Shown: positions 8,967 to 18,704 of the stretch, one piece after another | How the letters are laid out: each line of letters begins with the position of its first letter | Numbering within the stretch: position 1 is the stretch's first letter | Assembly (NCBI GenBank): GCA_041600415.1 | Contig: JBFIKF010000008.1 | Location: forward strand, 44,050-108,049 | Length of the DNA: 64,000 nucleotides | DNA from: JBFJKD01 sp041600415 | GTDB lineage: Bacteria > Pseudomonadota > Gammaproteobacteria > Pseudomonadales > Porticoccaceae | Direction: 5' to 3' | Notes under the pieces: model-generated | Databases searched by the model: none | Seen by the model: the letters and a program-made list of their open reading frames with translations, nothing else | What the model was told of the DNA's origin: nothing | Position numbers and translations under genes: made by a program

Positions 8967-10646
8967 ATGCTCTCCAATCTGGCTGGTACGGGTGCGGTGG
9001 AATTCTCCATGCGTCTGACGCGGGTGTACGCATTCTACCGCGTGTTTCTCGCGGGCATTTTGTTCAGTGTGTTTAACTGGCAAATAGCCAAAGACGTATT
9101 TGGTTCTTCATCGCCAAAACTGTACCTTGCCGCGTCGGTGCTTTACTTTGTCATCACCTGCCTGACGCTTTTACTACTGTGGCCGCGACGTTTTAAAACA
9201 AATCCGGGCCTTACTCTGCTACACCTGTTAATCGATGTCCTGGCGCTGACCCTGTTGATGCACAGTAGCGGTGGTCTGGACAGCGGCATTGGTTTTCTCT
9301 TTCTGGCGACTATCGCCACCGGCTCAATATTTTTCACCGGGCAAATGGCCCTGTTGCTGGCCGCCGTCGCAAGTATTGCGGTTGTCATCGAGAGTATTTT
9401 TTCCGTGATGGTAAATGGCGTCGACAAACAAATTCTATTGCCCGCCGCCACTCTTGGGATTTTGCTGTTTGTCACGGCCCTGACTTTTCGTATGCTCAAT
9501 CGCCGTATGCTCGCTGCCCAGGCCACCGCCAGCCGCGAAGCGGACCAGGCGGCGCAACTGCAGCAACTCAACGAAATCATCGTCAAACGTATGCTGACCG
9601 GGATCATTGTGGTTAACGCCCACAATACGATCGAGCTCATTAATAGCGCGGCGATTGAATTACTCGGCGGACACCGGCCAGGTGTGCCCTTATCCAGAGG
9701 CCAGCCGCTGCACATCGTGCCTGAGATCGTTACCCAGCTCGAGCGCTGGCAAGCCTACCCATGGCTGCGCAACTCGCCGTTTCGTGCGGCCCGCGGTAGT
9801 GGCGACCTTCAGGCGAATTTCACCACGATCGAGCACGGCGACCGCAAGCGCACGCTAATTTTCCTCGAAGATATACGGGCCATGTCGCAACACGCGCAAC
9901 AGTTAAAACTCGCGTCGCTGGGACGCTTAACCGGCAGTATTGCCCACGAGATTCGCAACCCCCTGGGCGCCATCAGTCATGCTTCACAGCTCTTGAGTGA
10001 ACTGGAACATAACAATCCACGACTGTTGCGTTTAACGGAAATTGTCGGCAACAACGCAGATCGGGTAAATCAGATCATAGAAAACGTACTACAGCTATCG
10101 CGGCAAAAGACGCCGGCCTTTCAAAAAGTATATTTACACAAGTGGCTGAAATACTTCGCTCAGGATATGCAGGACGCCAGCGCGTCTCCCGGGACTATCG
10201 AGATTACCGTCGATCGGGAGGATATCCAGGTTATTTTCGATCCATCTCACTTGCATCAGGTACTCACTAATCTGGTGGATAACGGCTGGCGCCATAGCCG
10301 CGAAAATGCTGGTGTGGCCTGGATCAAGCTGGTCTACCATACACTACCCAACTCCAATCTACCCTGTCTGGACATCTACGATCGCGGCACTGGCATTCCG
10401 GAACAGGACCGCGGACGAATATTTGAACCTTTTTTCACCACCTCGCCACAGGGTACCGGTTTGGGCCTCTACCTGGCCAAAGAGTTGTGCGAAACTAACT
10501 ATGCGACGCTTGACTATATTTGCACCACCGATGTTCAGAACAACATAACGCCTGGCGAAACGAATAAACTCAGTCCTGGGTTTTTTAGAGTAGGCTTCGC
10601 CCATCCCGAGCGGCTGTTGCCAAGGACACATCAAGACCATGATTAA
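8967..10646 (+). CDS. pilS: Sensor histidine kinase PilS (type IV pilus regulation)
   Basis: 559 residues. Six or so N-terminal transmembrane segments (about 20-175) are followed by a coiled linker, a PAS-like region (about 200-300), a HisKA dimerisation domain with H327 in GSIAHEIRNPLGAISHA, and a HATPase domain with the N box (T-N-L-V-D-N-G-W, 434-441), G1 (D-R-G-T-G, 472-476) and G2 (G-T-G-L-G, 496-500). The multi-pass sensor followed directly by a sigma-54 activator is the PilS/PilR layout; in Pseudomonas PilS senses pilin in the membrane and controls pilA transcription. pilR starts 8 bases before the pilS stop. Confidence 0.93.
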   Translation: MLSNLAGTGAVEFSMRLTRVYAFYRVFLAGILFSVFNWQIAKDVFGSSSPKLYLAASVLYFVITCLTLLLLWPRRFKTNPGLTLLHLLIDVLALTLLMHSSGGLDSGIGFLFLATIATGSIFFTGQMALLLAAVASIAVVIESIFSVMVNGVDKQILLPAATLGILLFVTALTFRMLNRRMLAAQATASREADQAAQLQQLNEIIVKRMLTGIIVVNAHNTIELINSAAIELLGGHRPGVPLSRGQPLHIVPEIVTQLERWQAYPWLRNSPFRAARGSGDLQANFTTIEHGDRKRTLIFLEDIRAMSQHAQQLKLASLGRLTGSIAHEIRNPLGAISHASQLLSELEHNNPRLLRLTEIVGNNADRVNQIIENVLQLSRQKTPAFQKVYLHKWLKYFAQDMQDASASPGTIEITVDREDIQVIFDPSHLHQVLTNLVDNGWRHSRENAGVAWIKLVYHTLPNSNLPCLDIYDRGTGIPEQDRGRIFEPFFTTSPQGTGLGLYLAKELCETNYATLDYICTTDVQNNITPGETNKLSPGFFRVGFAHPERLLPRTHQDHD

Positions 10647-12009
10647 AACTGCACTGATTGTAGACGACGAGCCCGACATCAGGGAATTATTGTCTCTTAC
10701 CCTGACTCAACTAAACCTCAAAGTTGACGAAGCAAGTAATCTTGCCGAAGCCTATCGCGCGCTTAAAGAGCACATGTATGACTTTTGTCTGACCGATATG
10801 CGTCTACCCGACGGCGACGGTCTACAGCTGATTGAGCATGTGCAGGCGACCTATCCGGATCTACCCATCGCGATGATCACTGCCCATGGCAATACGGATA
10901 TCGCGGTGGAGGCGCTGAAAAAAGGTGCGTTCGATTTTGTCACTAAACCAGTTCAGCTACCGCGCCTGCGCGCTATGGTGCAAACCGCACTGGAACTATC
11001 GAGCGACAAACTGAGCGAACCGGGACGACCAGAACTTCTGGTCGGAAACTCCCAGCAAATGCAGACGCTTCGCCAACAGATAAGTCGCGTGGCACGCAGC
11101 CAGGCGCCGATTTTTATCAGCGGCAAATCTGGCAGCGGCAAGGAGTTGGTTGCACGGGCGATACACTATCAGGGACCACGAGGCAAAGGGCCATTTATTC
11201 CGGTGAACTGCGGCGCAATACCGTCGGAACTGATGGAAAGTGAATTCTTTGGGCATAAAAAAGGTAGTTTTACCGGTGCGTTCCAGGACAAACAGGGGCT
11301 TTTTCAGGCCGCCAATGGCGGCACATTGTTTCTCGACGAGGTCGCTGACCTGCCGTTGCATATGCAGGTGAAATTGCTGCGCGCGATTCAGGAAAAATCA
11401 GTGCGCCCCATCGGCGAGGAACGTGAAACTCAGATCGATGTGCGCATTCTCAGCGCAACACATAAAAACCTCACACGCGAAGTCAGCGCCGGAAATTTTC
11501 GCGAAGATCTTTTTTACCGCATCAACGTCATCGAAATTACGGTACCGGGACTTAGCGAACATGCACAGGATATTCCGGAGCTGGCCACCCTGTTCCTGGA
11601 ACGGTTGGCACAGCGGGAAGGCATTGCAATCCCGAAGCTGGCGCCCTCTGCCCTGGCGGCGATGGAGCGCTACAGCTTTCCCGGCAATGTGCGCGAGCTG
11701 GAAAATATGCTCGAGCGGGCCATGGCGTTATTCGATGGCAAAGAAATTTCGGCCCACGACTTGCAACTTGTGGACCCGGAAGAAAGCGATTTGCGATCGG
11801 TCAGCCCAGAGCCAGCGACCGAAACAGCGGCGCCTGAAAAATACGTTACGCCAGCGAGTTCTTTGGATGAACATATGGCCGACATCGAAAAAACGATTTT
11901 ACAAAAAACACTGGAGGAAACCCGTTGGAACAGAACCGCAGCAGCAAAAAAACTGGGTATCAGTTTTCGCCAGCTGCGCTACAAACTCAAAAAGCTCGGT
12001 ATCGAATAG
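10639..12009 (+). CDS. pilR: Sigma-54-dependent response regulator PilR
   Basis: 456 residues. A receiver domain (1-120) has acidic residues D9/D10 and phosphoacceptor D53 in L-T-D-M-R-L-P-D-G-D-G. The AAA+ domain (about 134-370) has Walker A G-K-S-G-S-G-K-E (162-169), the sigma-54 contact loop G-S-F-T-G-A (209-214) and Walker B G-G-T-L-F-L-D-E-V (227-235). A Fis-type helix-turn-helix sits at about 425-456 (NRTAAAKKLGISFRQLRYKL). The GSFTGA form of the loop is as in Pseudomonas PilR. It overlaps pilS by 8 bases. Its target pilA is not in the window; the minor-pilin operon converges on it. Confidence 0.94.
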   Translation: MIKTALIVDDEPDIRELLSLTLTQLNLKVDEASNLAEAYRALKEHMYDFCLTDMRLPDGDGLQLIEHVQATYPDLPIAMITAHGNTDIAVEALKKGAFDFVTKPVQLPRLRAMVQTALELSSDKLSEPGRPELLVGNSQQMQTLRQQISRVARSQAPIFISGKSGSGKELVARAIHYQGPRGKGPFIPVNCGAIPSELMESEFFGHKKGSFTGAFQDKQGLFQAANGGTLFLDEVADLPLHMQVKLLRAIQEKSVRPIGEERETQIDVRILSATHKNLTREVSAGNFREDLFYRINVIEITVPGLSEHAQDIPELATLFLERLAQREGIAIPKLAPSALAAMERYSFPGNVRELENMLERAMALFDGKEISAHDLQLVDPEESDLRSVSPEPATETAAPEKYVTPASSLDEHMADIEKTILQKTLEETRWNRTAAAKKLGISFRQLRYKLKKLGIE

Positions 12010-12031
12010 CCTCTTTCTCCCAATACCGGAC

Positions 12032-12490
12032 CTACCAGCAGTAGTCCCTGTCCATGGTGGCGCCCACACTCACAGACTTTACACCCAGAGACGACAACAC
12101 CAGGGTCTCGCAATGGGCGTCTGCCGCCTGCTCCAGTTGCGGAACCGCTTCCAGGCTAAACGCCGTAGCCGACGCCCCCGCCGCTAACTGAATAACGTAA
12201 ATACGATTGGCCGCGGCGGCGGCTACGGGGTTGCCATTGCGATCGATGCCGTAACTGGCGGCCCCATAACCGAGATCGGTCAGATCTGTCGCATAACGCT
12301 TGTTATTTACAAAAAACTGTTCCTGGCGGGCCTGCACCTTAATCAACTCACCCGCCGCCAGACTGCGCCGGGTTTTCATAATTTGCTGATTGTAGCTGGG
12401 CAGTGCCACCGCCACCAAAATAGCGACTACCACAACCACAATCATGACCTCTATCAGCGTAAAACCCTGGCTTTTCAATCGGTTGTTCAT
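12032..12490 (-). CDS. pilE: Type IV minor pilin PilE
   Basis: 152 residues. A class III leader M-N-N-R-L-K-S-Q-G is cleaved after G9 before F-T-L-I-E-V, with Glu at +5 and a long hydrophobic helix rich in Val. The globular part has the PilE-family motif R-R-S-L-A-A-G-E-L-I-K-V-Q-A-R-Q-E-Q, then F-V-N-N-K-R-Y-A-T-D-L-T-D-L-G-Y, and ends with a cysteine pair candidate (Cys near 129 and Cys near 151). PilE is one of the minor pilins that prime pilus assembly with PilV, PilW, PilX and FimU. It starts 9 bases after pilY1, so it is the last gene of the operon. Confidence 0.9.
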   Translation of the reverse strand: MNNRLKSQGFTLIEVMIVVVVVAILVAVALPSYNQQIMKTRRSLAAGELIKVQARQEQFFVNNKRYATDLTDLGYGAASYGIDRNGNPVAAAAANRIYVIQLAAGASATAFSLEAVPQLEQAADAHCETLVLSSLGVKSVSVGATMDRDYCW

Positions 12491-12499
12491 CCGTTACTC

Positions 12500-15400
12500 C
12501 TACTCAATTGAATCCACACTCGGTTCACGCCAATAGATGGGGTCGGGCTGAATGCCACCGAAATTAATGATGGGAACGCTCGAATCCTCAATGCCGTCAC
12601 CGTCACTGTCCTTGCCGATACCGCCACCCGGGATCAGGTAGCCACCGCTGCTATCTGGCGTCACCCCGGCGGGAATACCATCACCCAGGATATGCTTGCG
12701 TTGCGGGTAAAGTGCCGCCGAGCCATCAGCCAAATTAACCAGGTAAATCGCCCCCTGTCCCTCAGTAACGTCGCACGCGCTCGCTGCGGTAGTCGGGGCA
12801 TAACTGGTAAAAAAAGCAACGCCGCTGGCTACCAGTGGTGTCGCAAGACCCTTCTCCCCCGCAGTCGCAAGCGCTATTTTCCACCCATTAAATTTATCCA
12901 CCGTACAGGCGGCATTACCAGAATCAGAAACAACGCAGCCGCTCACGTCAGGTAGATCGCCTATCACCAGCGGTGTGCGCGTTTTTACGGTGACATCGCC
13001 ACTGGTGGTGGCCCTATCTTTGATTAAAAATAGATAGTTGCGCACATCGGTTTCCAACGGGTGGGGGCGATCGCCGCTGCTTATTAACACGCCATCGTAA
13101 TCGCCGTTACCATCAAAGGTCAGCACCAGCTCCGGAGAGTGGAAAAAACGGCGATCCGTGGTCAGGCCATCCGTCCCCAGCTCCGCGAACTTGGATACAA
13201 ACCAGTTGTCGCGGCGGTGATTAGAGTCGCTGCCCTCGGGCAAATCCACCCGCCACACCGCACCACCGGTGTCGCCGACATAGAGCCGATCGATAATGCC
13301 GTTGCCATTAATATCAACCGGTGTGACCGAACCGGGAATACTGTCCACCATATCCGCGTGCTGATAAACCGTGTTCGACACCGCCCCGGTGGCACCCTGT
13401 TTGGCTTTCCAGATCAAAGCCCCGGTGCGGGCATTAACAATATAAATAGCATTACCGATGGTGTCGTCGTTGGCGTTTAAATCTTTGCCAATGCGTGCCG
13501 TCAACCCGGAATCCCAGCCACCGTTATAGCCCCCGGCAAAAATCACTACATCCGTAGCACTCGTACCAAAGCGCACCTTGCCGACAATGGGATCAGAAAA
13601 GGTTAGTCCCAGCTCGTTGAAACCAGTGTCCGTACTGGAAATTTTCCATGCCAGACTTGGCGTAGTGGCCGGGTTCGTTACATTCAATGCGTAATAGCTT
13701 TTGCCGCCTCGGCGCAGGCCAAAATAAACGTAGACTTCGTCGCCATCGCCCGGTTCTATTGTCCCATCTCGATTGACGTCCACCTGAAAGGGTACGGGCG
13801 TGCCGTCCACGCCGTACAGCATTTTGCTGCTGGATCGTGTATTGCTACGCAACTGGGAGACGTTACCCAGTAGTTCTCTCGGCATAAAAGCGAATAGCTC
13901 TCTACCGCTTGGCGTACCCCCTGTGGTGCTATTTTGAAAGATGTGAAAGTAACCATCGTTGGTTCCCATCATCACTCTTATATTGGGATTGGTTTTTGAA
14001 TAGCCCGTGGTCGCGCCATAGTTAACCGCCAAAGGGCGAGAGTGTATGGACGACCCGAGAATCCAGGGACGCACATCGGTTCGCGAACCATCGCTATCTA
14101 CATCGTCGACATCCAGCCCCCGCGCCCACTTGATATGGTTTTCAGCTATGGTCGTGGTCGCCGCCCCCAATGCGGTTTGCAACGCCGCAGCGGTTGTTCC
14201 GTCCGCGTTAAAGGCGGTCAGTGCCGTTCCGGAACTGGGTCCGACAAATAGCTGTCGCGCGCCGCTATCGCTATTAAGGTTCCCTGGACTGCCGGAAATA
14301 TAGCCCGGAATCTTCTGTCCGGCCCCGCCGCGCGCCACTGATCGACCATCTGCGCCAGCCACTTCACCCTCGGAAGCATCAGGCGGCGGGAGGGCGCTCG
14401 CATCCGTCCAATAGGTCAATGCCCCCAGACGAATGCGTCCCTTATCCTTACCAATTTCCTCAAACGCGGGAGCGCCATTAACGTCGAGAATTTGATCAAA
14501 AATGGTGTCACCGTCACTGTCATTCAAGCGCAATCGTTTTAAATTACCGGGCCAGTCAACCGTTGCCTGGGCTTCAAACAACGCGATATAAAGGTTATCC
14601 AGCGCTTCAATACGGTTAAACACGTTCACTGGCACCGAGGCTGCCACAAAGGTACTGCTGACGCTGATAATCTTAATAAACGCTTCCCTGAGCTGGGCTT
14701 CCAGCGCCACCGCATTGTCGAAGTTCAGAACTCCATCGCCGGAATTACCCGCCGCAGCCCAGGCGGCCGTGGAACCCACACTCCCGGAGTCGGAGATAAT
14801 CCAGGTGATAAGTTCCTGCTGCCCTGCCGCCCCCGGCACCAGATCGTGGTGGTTCATATACTTGAGCATATCCGCGAATTTTGTGCTGGCGTTGTCGTGG
14901 GGCATATCCGCCGCGATCTGCGCATCAAGGTCATCGTCCTGGTTGGCCACATTCATGGCCATGGCGATGGCGTACAGTTTGGTACAGGCAGACGAGGCAA
15001 ATGTGCTGGGCGGGATATAGTTGGTCCCCGACTGAATCAGTGGATCAAAGCTTGGCGATGGCGGCGTAATACTCTGAAAGTTATTGACCGTACCAGCAGC
15101 ATTACCAAATTGTACACGCTTGCCATTCCAGTAGCTGAACATTTCGTAAAATGTTTCGCTGGGCTGCAATTTATGGGATTTGCTGTTATTGGAGGGCTCT
15201 TTGATTTGGCGCAACCGGTAAATCAGATATTTTTTATATTTATCCGTTCCAGCAAAGCCACTGGGTAACGTAATTCCGGTAGTGGAAAGGTCTGCTCCGA
15301 GTTGGTTGTATCCCTGCAATATGGTGCCACCGTTGTCGAAATTACTGATCATCAGCCCCATATGAATGGGGTCAAAATCCGTAGTCGACATAATGGATTC

Positions 15401-15691
15401 AAGAATAGCCACAAACACTTCATACTTGGTCACCTTGGCGGATAACGCCGTGCCGGACGCAACTCTCGCTGCCTCAAGCGCCGCCGCCGCGCCAGGCGAC
15501 ATCGTATCCTTACAGGCCGCATTAAACGAACTGCAATGGGTCGCGAATACACTAGGACGCCAGTCCAGCATCAGCATCGCCAGAGGCACAGAACCCGCTA
15601 TGGATTGCAGGTAAATATCGATATCGTCTGCTTTCGCCGAACCGACGCCAACCATCAACGGCAAAAGACAAGCACTTATCAACCTTTTCAT
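12500..15691 (-). CDS. pilY1: Type IV pilus tip-associated adhesin PilY1
   Basis: 1,063 residues. Signal peptide MKRLISACLLPLMVGVGSAKA is followed by an N-terminal region with little resemblance to a complete von Willebrand A fold, then the conserved C-terminal beta-propeller of PilY1 (about 560-1000): P-W-I-L-G-S-S-I-H-S-R-P-L, M-M-G-T-N-D-G-Y-F-H, E-L-F-A-F-M-P-R-E-L-L and F-G-L-R-R-G-G-K-S-Y-Y-A-L. Calcium-type loops are D-V-N-R-D-G-T-I-E-P-G-D, D-I-N-G-N-G-I-I-D and D-S-D-G-D-G-I-E-D near the end. PilY1 sits at the pilus tip and affects extension and adhesion. The ATG at 15691 has an ideal GGAGG seven bases upstream; an upstream in-frame extension is rejected. Confidence 0.92.
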   Translation of the reverse strand: MKRLISACLLPLMVGVGSAKADDIDIYLQSIAGSVPLAMLMLDWRPSVFATHCSSFNAACKDTMSPGAAAALEAARVASGTALSAKVTKYEVFVAILESIMSTTDFDPIHMGLMISNFDNGGTILQGYNQLGADLSTTGITLPSGFAGTDKYKKYLIYRLRQIKEPSNNSKSHKLQPSETFYEMFSYWNGKRVQFGNAAGTVNNFQSITPPSPSFDPLIQSGTNYIPPSTFASSACTKLYAIAMAMNVANQDDDLDAQIAADMPHDNASTKFADMLKYMNHHDLVPGAAGQQELITWIISDSGSVGSTAAWAAAGNSGDGVLNFDNAVALEAQLREAFIKIISVSSTFVAASVPVNVFNRIEALDNLYIALFEAQATVDWPGNLKRLRLNDSDGDTIFDQILDVNGAPAFEEIGKDKGRIRLGALTYWTDASALPPPDASEGEVAGADGRSVARGGAGQKIPGYISGSPGNLNSDSGARQLFVGPSSGTALTAFNADGTTAAALQTALGAATTTIAENHIKWARGLDVDDVDSDGSRTDVRPWILGSSIHSRPLAVNYGATTGYSKTNPNIRVMMGTNDGYFHIFQNSTTGGTPSGRELFAFMPRELLGNVSQLRSNTRSSSKMLYGVDGTPVPFQVDVNRDGTIEPGDGDEVYVYFGLRRGGKSYYALNVTNPATTPSLAWKISSTDTGFNELGLTFSDPIVGKVRFGTSATDVVIFAGGYNGGWDSGLTARIGKDLNANDDTIGNAIYIVNARTGALIWKAKQGATGAVSNTVYQHADMVDSIPGSVTPVDINGNGIIDRLYVGDTGGAVWRVDLPEGSDSNHRRDNWFVSKFAELGTDGLTTDRRFFHSPELVLTFDGNGDYDGVLISSGDRPHPLETDVRNYLFLIKDRATTSGDVTVKTRTPLVIGDLPDVSGCVVSDSGNAACTVDKFNGWKIALATAGEKGLATPLVASGVAFFTSYAPTTAASACDVTEGQGAIYLVNLADGSAALYPQRKHILGDGIPAGVTPDSSGGYLIPGGGIGKDSDGDGIEDSSVPIINFGGIQPDPIYWREPSVDSIE

Positions 15692-15788
15692 AACGTAACC
15701 TCCGTCCTTTCCAGCACGTTTACCTGCTCCAGTACGTTTACCTATGGCGAATCCCGATCGCCCTCGATTTCTTGTATCCAGTTTCCGA

Positions 15789-16322
15789 TTACTTTTCAAT
15801 TTCTACTCCATGTACCACCGTGGCGTTCCCCAGCCGGGTATCGCCACTGTCGTAGTTAGCGACCACTTCAAAATAATAATAGGTACAGCTGGTGCCACAG
15901 GCTTTATCCTCGCTGCGGCGTTTGTGGGGCTTTTTGGCAAACTCCGGCGCCTGGCGGACAATGTAGTAATCCAGCACAACCCCGCTTGGCACCGTCGTAA
16001 TGTCGGTGCCAAGATTAATTTTTTTGTCGTCACAATAGGAACTGGTGGAACCCGCCTTGCACACAGTCCAGCCGACGCCCCCGGCAGTGGTAAAATTCGT
16101 GGACACATTGACAAGATCCGCCGGAATCGCCGCTGCAATGGCTTCTACCCGCTGGAATGCCTCCTCCTTGAACTGGTCATTACCGGCCATTTGCGTTTCA
16201 AACATACTGGTTTGCATCACAGTGACACCCACCAGCGCCAGCAGTAACAAGAAAATCAGGGCAACGATAAGTACCGCACCGCGGTTCTTGCCAGGGCTAC
16301 TTTTGACACGCCTGTTTAACAT
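15789..16322 (-). CDS. pilX: Type IV pilus minor pilin assembly protein PilX
   Basis: 177 residues. A basic N-terminus (M-L-N-R-R-V-K) is followed by N-R-G-A-V-L-I-V-A-L-I-F and a long hydrophobic segment, then Q-T-S-M-F-E-T-Q-M-A-G-N, the standard PilX_N signature; members lack the usual Phe at +1. Cysteines near 112, 120, 162 and 166 may form disulfides. The start at 16322 is preferred to an ATG at 16352 because a GAGG lies about 9 bases before it. It is the gene before pilY1 in the minor-pilin operon, as in Pseudomonas (pilW-pilX-pilY1). Confidence 0.88.
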   Translation of the reverse strand: MLNRRVKSSPGKNRGAVLIVALIFLLLLALVGVTVMQTSMFETQMAGNDQFKEEAFQRVEAIAAAIPADLVNVSTNFTTAGGVGWTVCKAGSTSSYCDDKKINLGTDITTVPSGVVLDYYIVRQAPEFAKKPHKRRSEDKACGTSCTYYYFEVVANYDSGDTRLGNATVVHGVEIEK

Positions 16323-16381
16323 CGCTCTAGCCTCTTGCTGAATATTTTGCATAAACCGTTACGTCTAAACCGCTGTCCCTG

Positions 16382-17419
16382 TTAACGCCCATAGGAAATA
16401 TTCCGCACCTGTACCGTAGTGCTGTAAACACTGCGCATAAACGCGTCATTTTTCGCGGCGACGGCGGTACTCCCCAGATTGTACGTTTTGCTGTTGGTAT
16501 AACCGGGCACGGTATTGATACTGCGCACCAGTAGATAAATGCGCGCCGACACCACATTACCCATCTCGGCCGCCGTGGGCGTTGTTTTGTATTGATCCGG
16601 CGTACCATCCATATTGGTGTCGATACCCAGTTCAATCTGCATGTCTTCAATTCCTTCAACCAGACAACCGCTAACCATCCCCGTAGCTCGTAAAGTTTCG
16701 GCGCACAGGGCGGGCACGCCGTCGCCGACAGTGCTTGAATAATTGCGAATATAGAAAACGGCAGCCTGGTATTCCCAGTAGTCCGTACGGGAGCCAGCGG
16801 TAGCATCCGCACTCGGGATGGTGCCACTGGAACCCAGATAGACAAATTCCGTTTCCACCACATCTTCGGCGCGCTTGAGACGCAGGTACCCCTGGTTAGT
16901 GCTGGCAGCAGTGAGTGATGGGTTGAACTCCCCGTCCCTCAACGTGTAATCCCCGGCGGTACGCTTCACGGTGAAGATATCCGTATCGGCCACAATTTCC
17001 CCCGCGGTCAGACAACCCGCCAGGTTGGTGCCATTGATGGTGGTTACGGCGCCCGAAAAATTATCGATAAATTCCAGGGGATTATCCGTGTTCGTTGCCC
17101 AACTGGCAGCGCAGTCGGTACCGGTTAATGCTACTGGCGCCGCACCGGCACCGCCGGTAATCACTCCGCCGAAAAAGCCCACGTGCTGTAATTCTCTTTT
17201 CAGGAAATTCAACGCGAAGCGTCCATTTTCCTGTAAACGGGCCTGCTCGTCCTCGTAGCTGTAATTGCGTTTACTGTCCAGATAGACATTGATCACGCCG
17301 GTCATCAGTACCAGTCCAAGGACGATAGCCACCATTAATTCAACCAGAGAAAACCCGGCCTGCGGGTAACGGCGAGCCTTGTGAGAACAGTGACCAGATG
17401 AATGTGGTAAAGAAGTCAT
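16382..17419 (-). CDS. pilW: Type IV pilus minor pilin PilW
   Basis: 345 residues. The prepilin leader ends at G22 in Y-P-Q-A-G, followed by F-S-L-V-E-L-M-V-A-I-V-L-G-L with Glu at +5, then a PilW-type globular domain (SKRNYSYEDEQARLQENGRF, LKRELQHVGFFGG). This long pseudopilin is part of the tip-priming complex of type IVa pili. I use the ATG at 17419, immediately after the pilV stop; an ATG at 17428 would overlap pilV and is equally possible. The signature R-L-Q-E-N-G-R-F-A-L is typical of PilW. Confidence 0.9.
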   Translation of the reverse strand: MTSLPHSSGHCSHKARRYPQAGFSLVELMVAIVLGLVLMTGVINVYLDSKRNYSYEDEQARLQENGRFALNFLKRELQHVGFFGGVITGGAGAAPVALTGTDCAASWATNTDNPLEFIDNFSGAVTTINGTNLAGCLTAGEIVADTDIFTVKRTAGDYTLRDGEFNPSLTAASTNQGYLRLKRAEDVVETEFVYLGSSGTIPSADATAGSRTDYWEYQAAVFYIRNYSSTVGDGVPALCAETLRATGMVSGCLVEGIEDMQIELGIDTNMDGTPDQYKTTPTAAEMGNVVSARIYLLVRSINTVPGYTNSKTYNLGSTAVAAKNDAFMRSVYSTTVQVRNISYGR

Positions 17420-17420
17420 A

Positions 17421-18014
17421 TCACACATCCACAATAAAAGTAGATAGCACCAACAGCCGACGCTGCACATTGTCGGCACCGTACAGGCCGGTAGCCTCAC
17501 CGCAATCCGATTCGGTTGGATTGGTCATCTCCTCAACCCCCCGCCACGCAATCGCGACCTGGACATTACCGGCGTTGTGGGTAATGCAGGCGGTGGGTTG
17601 TACCAACCCACCTGCATTCGACGTGACGCCGTCAACGGTGACGCGTTCCGTGGCGCCGTCCAGTAACAGCTCGATTTCGTACAGATCCCGAGTTGCCAGT
17701 TGCGCAGGTGAGCAGGCTCCCGTATTGCAGCTGGTGGGTTCGCTGGCAATCGAACCCTCGCCGATGGTCGCCACATAGTCGGCGAGGGCGGTGGGATTAC
17801 TGCGCATCCGTTCCACAGCATCGCGCGCCACCGCGCTGGCCATGGAGCGCTGGGCCGCCTCATAGGAATAGCGTTTAGCGGTGGTTTGCAAGGTCATCAT
17901 GCCCAGTAAACCCACTGCCAGTACCAACGCCGCTATCAATACTTCGATCAGCCCCGCACCCTGCGCGCTGTGCAACCGCGAGCGGCCATTGCGTAATACG
18001 CGTGTTTTCGTCAT
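17421..18014 (-). CDS. pilV: Type IV pilus modification/minor pilin PilV
   Basis: 197 residues. The leader cleavage site is after G19 in S-A-Q-G^A-G-L-I-E-V, which places Glu at +5; Ala replaces the usual Phe at +1, as in many PilV proteins. The hydrophobic helix runs to G-L-L-G-M-M-T-L-Q and is followed by A-V-A-R-D-A-V-E-R-M-R-S-N-P, a PilV-family hallmark. The ATG at 18014 gives a 19-residue leader; alternative GTG and ATG starts lie 15 and 9 bases upstream. The gene's stop is directly followed by the pilW start. Confidence 0.89.
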   Translation of the reverse strand: MTKTRVLRNGRSRLHSAQGAGLIEVLIAALVLAVGLLGMMTLQTTAKRYSYEAAQRSMASAVARDAVERMRSNPTALADYVATIGEGSIASEPTSCNTGACSPAQLATRDLYEIELLLDGATERVTVDGVTSNAGGLVQPTACITHNAGNVQVAIAWRGVEEMTNPTESDCGEATGLYGADNVQRRLLVLSTFIVDV

Positions 18015-18083
18015 AACCAACATATCCACGTTTTCATTTATACCCGTCTATACCCGTCAGGATCCACGTACGCTTATATCCGA

Positions 18084-18704
18084 TTAAGGACAGGTCTTAT
18101 CCGCATCCAGGCCTTTTTGCATCCGCGGCCGACCGGTCAGGGAGACGGCAATTTGCCGAGCTTCCTCGTCAACCGCATTCGAGCCGCATAAGCGAAACGA
18201 GTCAGCCTGGCTTGCGGTGGCGTCCGGCCGGTAGGTAACCCGATTGGCATAGTTGGCCCCGGTGCGCAGGGTGTTACCGCCACTCAAAGCACCAACTGCA
18301 CGAATAACCGGTTCGTCTGCGTCCAACGTGTTGTCTCTGTCCTTATCCGGAAATACCAACCAACCCTGCTCCCAGTTCCCCGCCCCGGTACAGTCCGCAC
18401 CGTCGGCACTCTTACACACCACTACTGGGTAATTACGTTTAACCGCCTCGCTACGCGCCAGCATCAGGGACGTAAATAATGCATTGCTCTGGGTTTGCAG
18501 GCGACTCATACGAATAGTTTCCATAAACGAGGGAGCAACCGCCGCTACCAACACAGCCAATATTGCAATTGATATCATCAACTCAATTATGGAGAAGCCC
18601 GAAATAGCACAGCGCAAGGCAACACCGTTATTAGCCACGGAGTGAAATCCATATGACATAGTTCGTCGCCGCATCAGCGTTTTTGGATTTGCCGCCTTTT
18701 CCAT
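18084..18704 (-). CDS. GspH/FimT-family minor pseudopilin
   Basis: 206 residues from the chosen start. The prepilin cleavage site is G36 in C-A-I-S-G^F-S-I-I-E-L-M, with Glu at +5, followed by a hydrophobic helix and the GspH/FimT motif S-L-M-L-A-R-S-E-A-V-K-R. The C terminus has a cysteine pair candidate. It corresponds to FimT/FimU, the first minor pilin of the operon; Pseudomonas has both fimT and fimU, whereas I see a single gene here. The ATG at 18704 has GGGA about 9 bases upstream; an internal ATG at 18659 would give a 21-residue leader and is also credible. Confidence 0.85.
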   Translation of the reverse strand: MEKAANPKTLMRRRTMSYGFHSVANNGVALRCAISGFSIIELMISIAILAVLVAAVAPSFMETIRMSRLQTQSNALFTSLMLARSEAVKRNYPVVVCKSADGADCTGAGNWEQGWLVFPDKDRDNTLDADEPVIRAVGALSGGNTLRTGANYANRVTYRPDATASQADSFRLCGSNAVDEEARQIAVSLTGRPRMQKGLDADKTCP

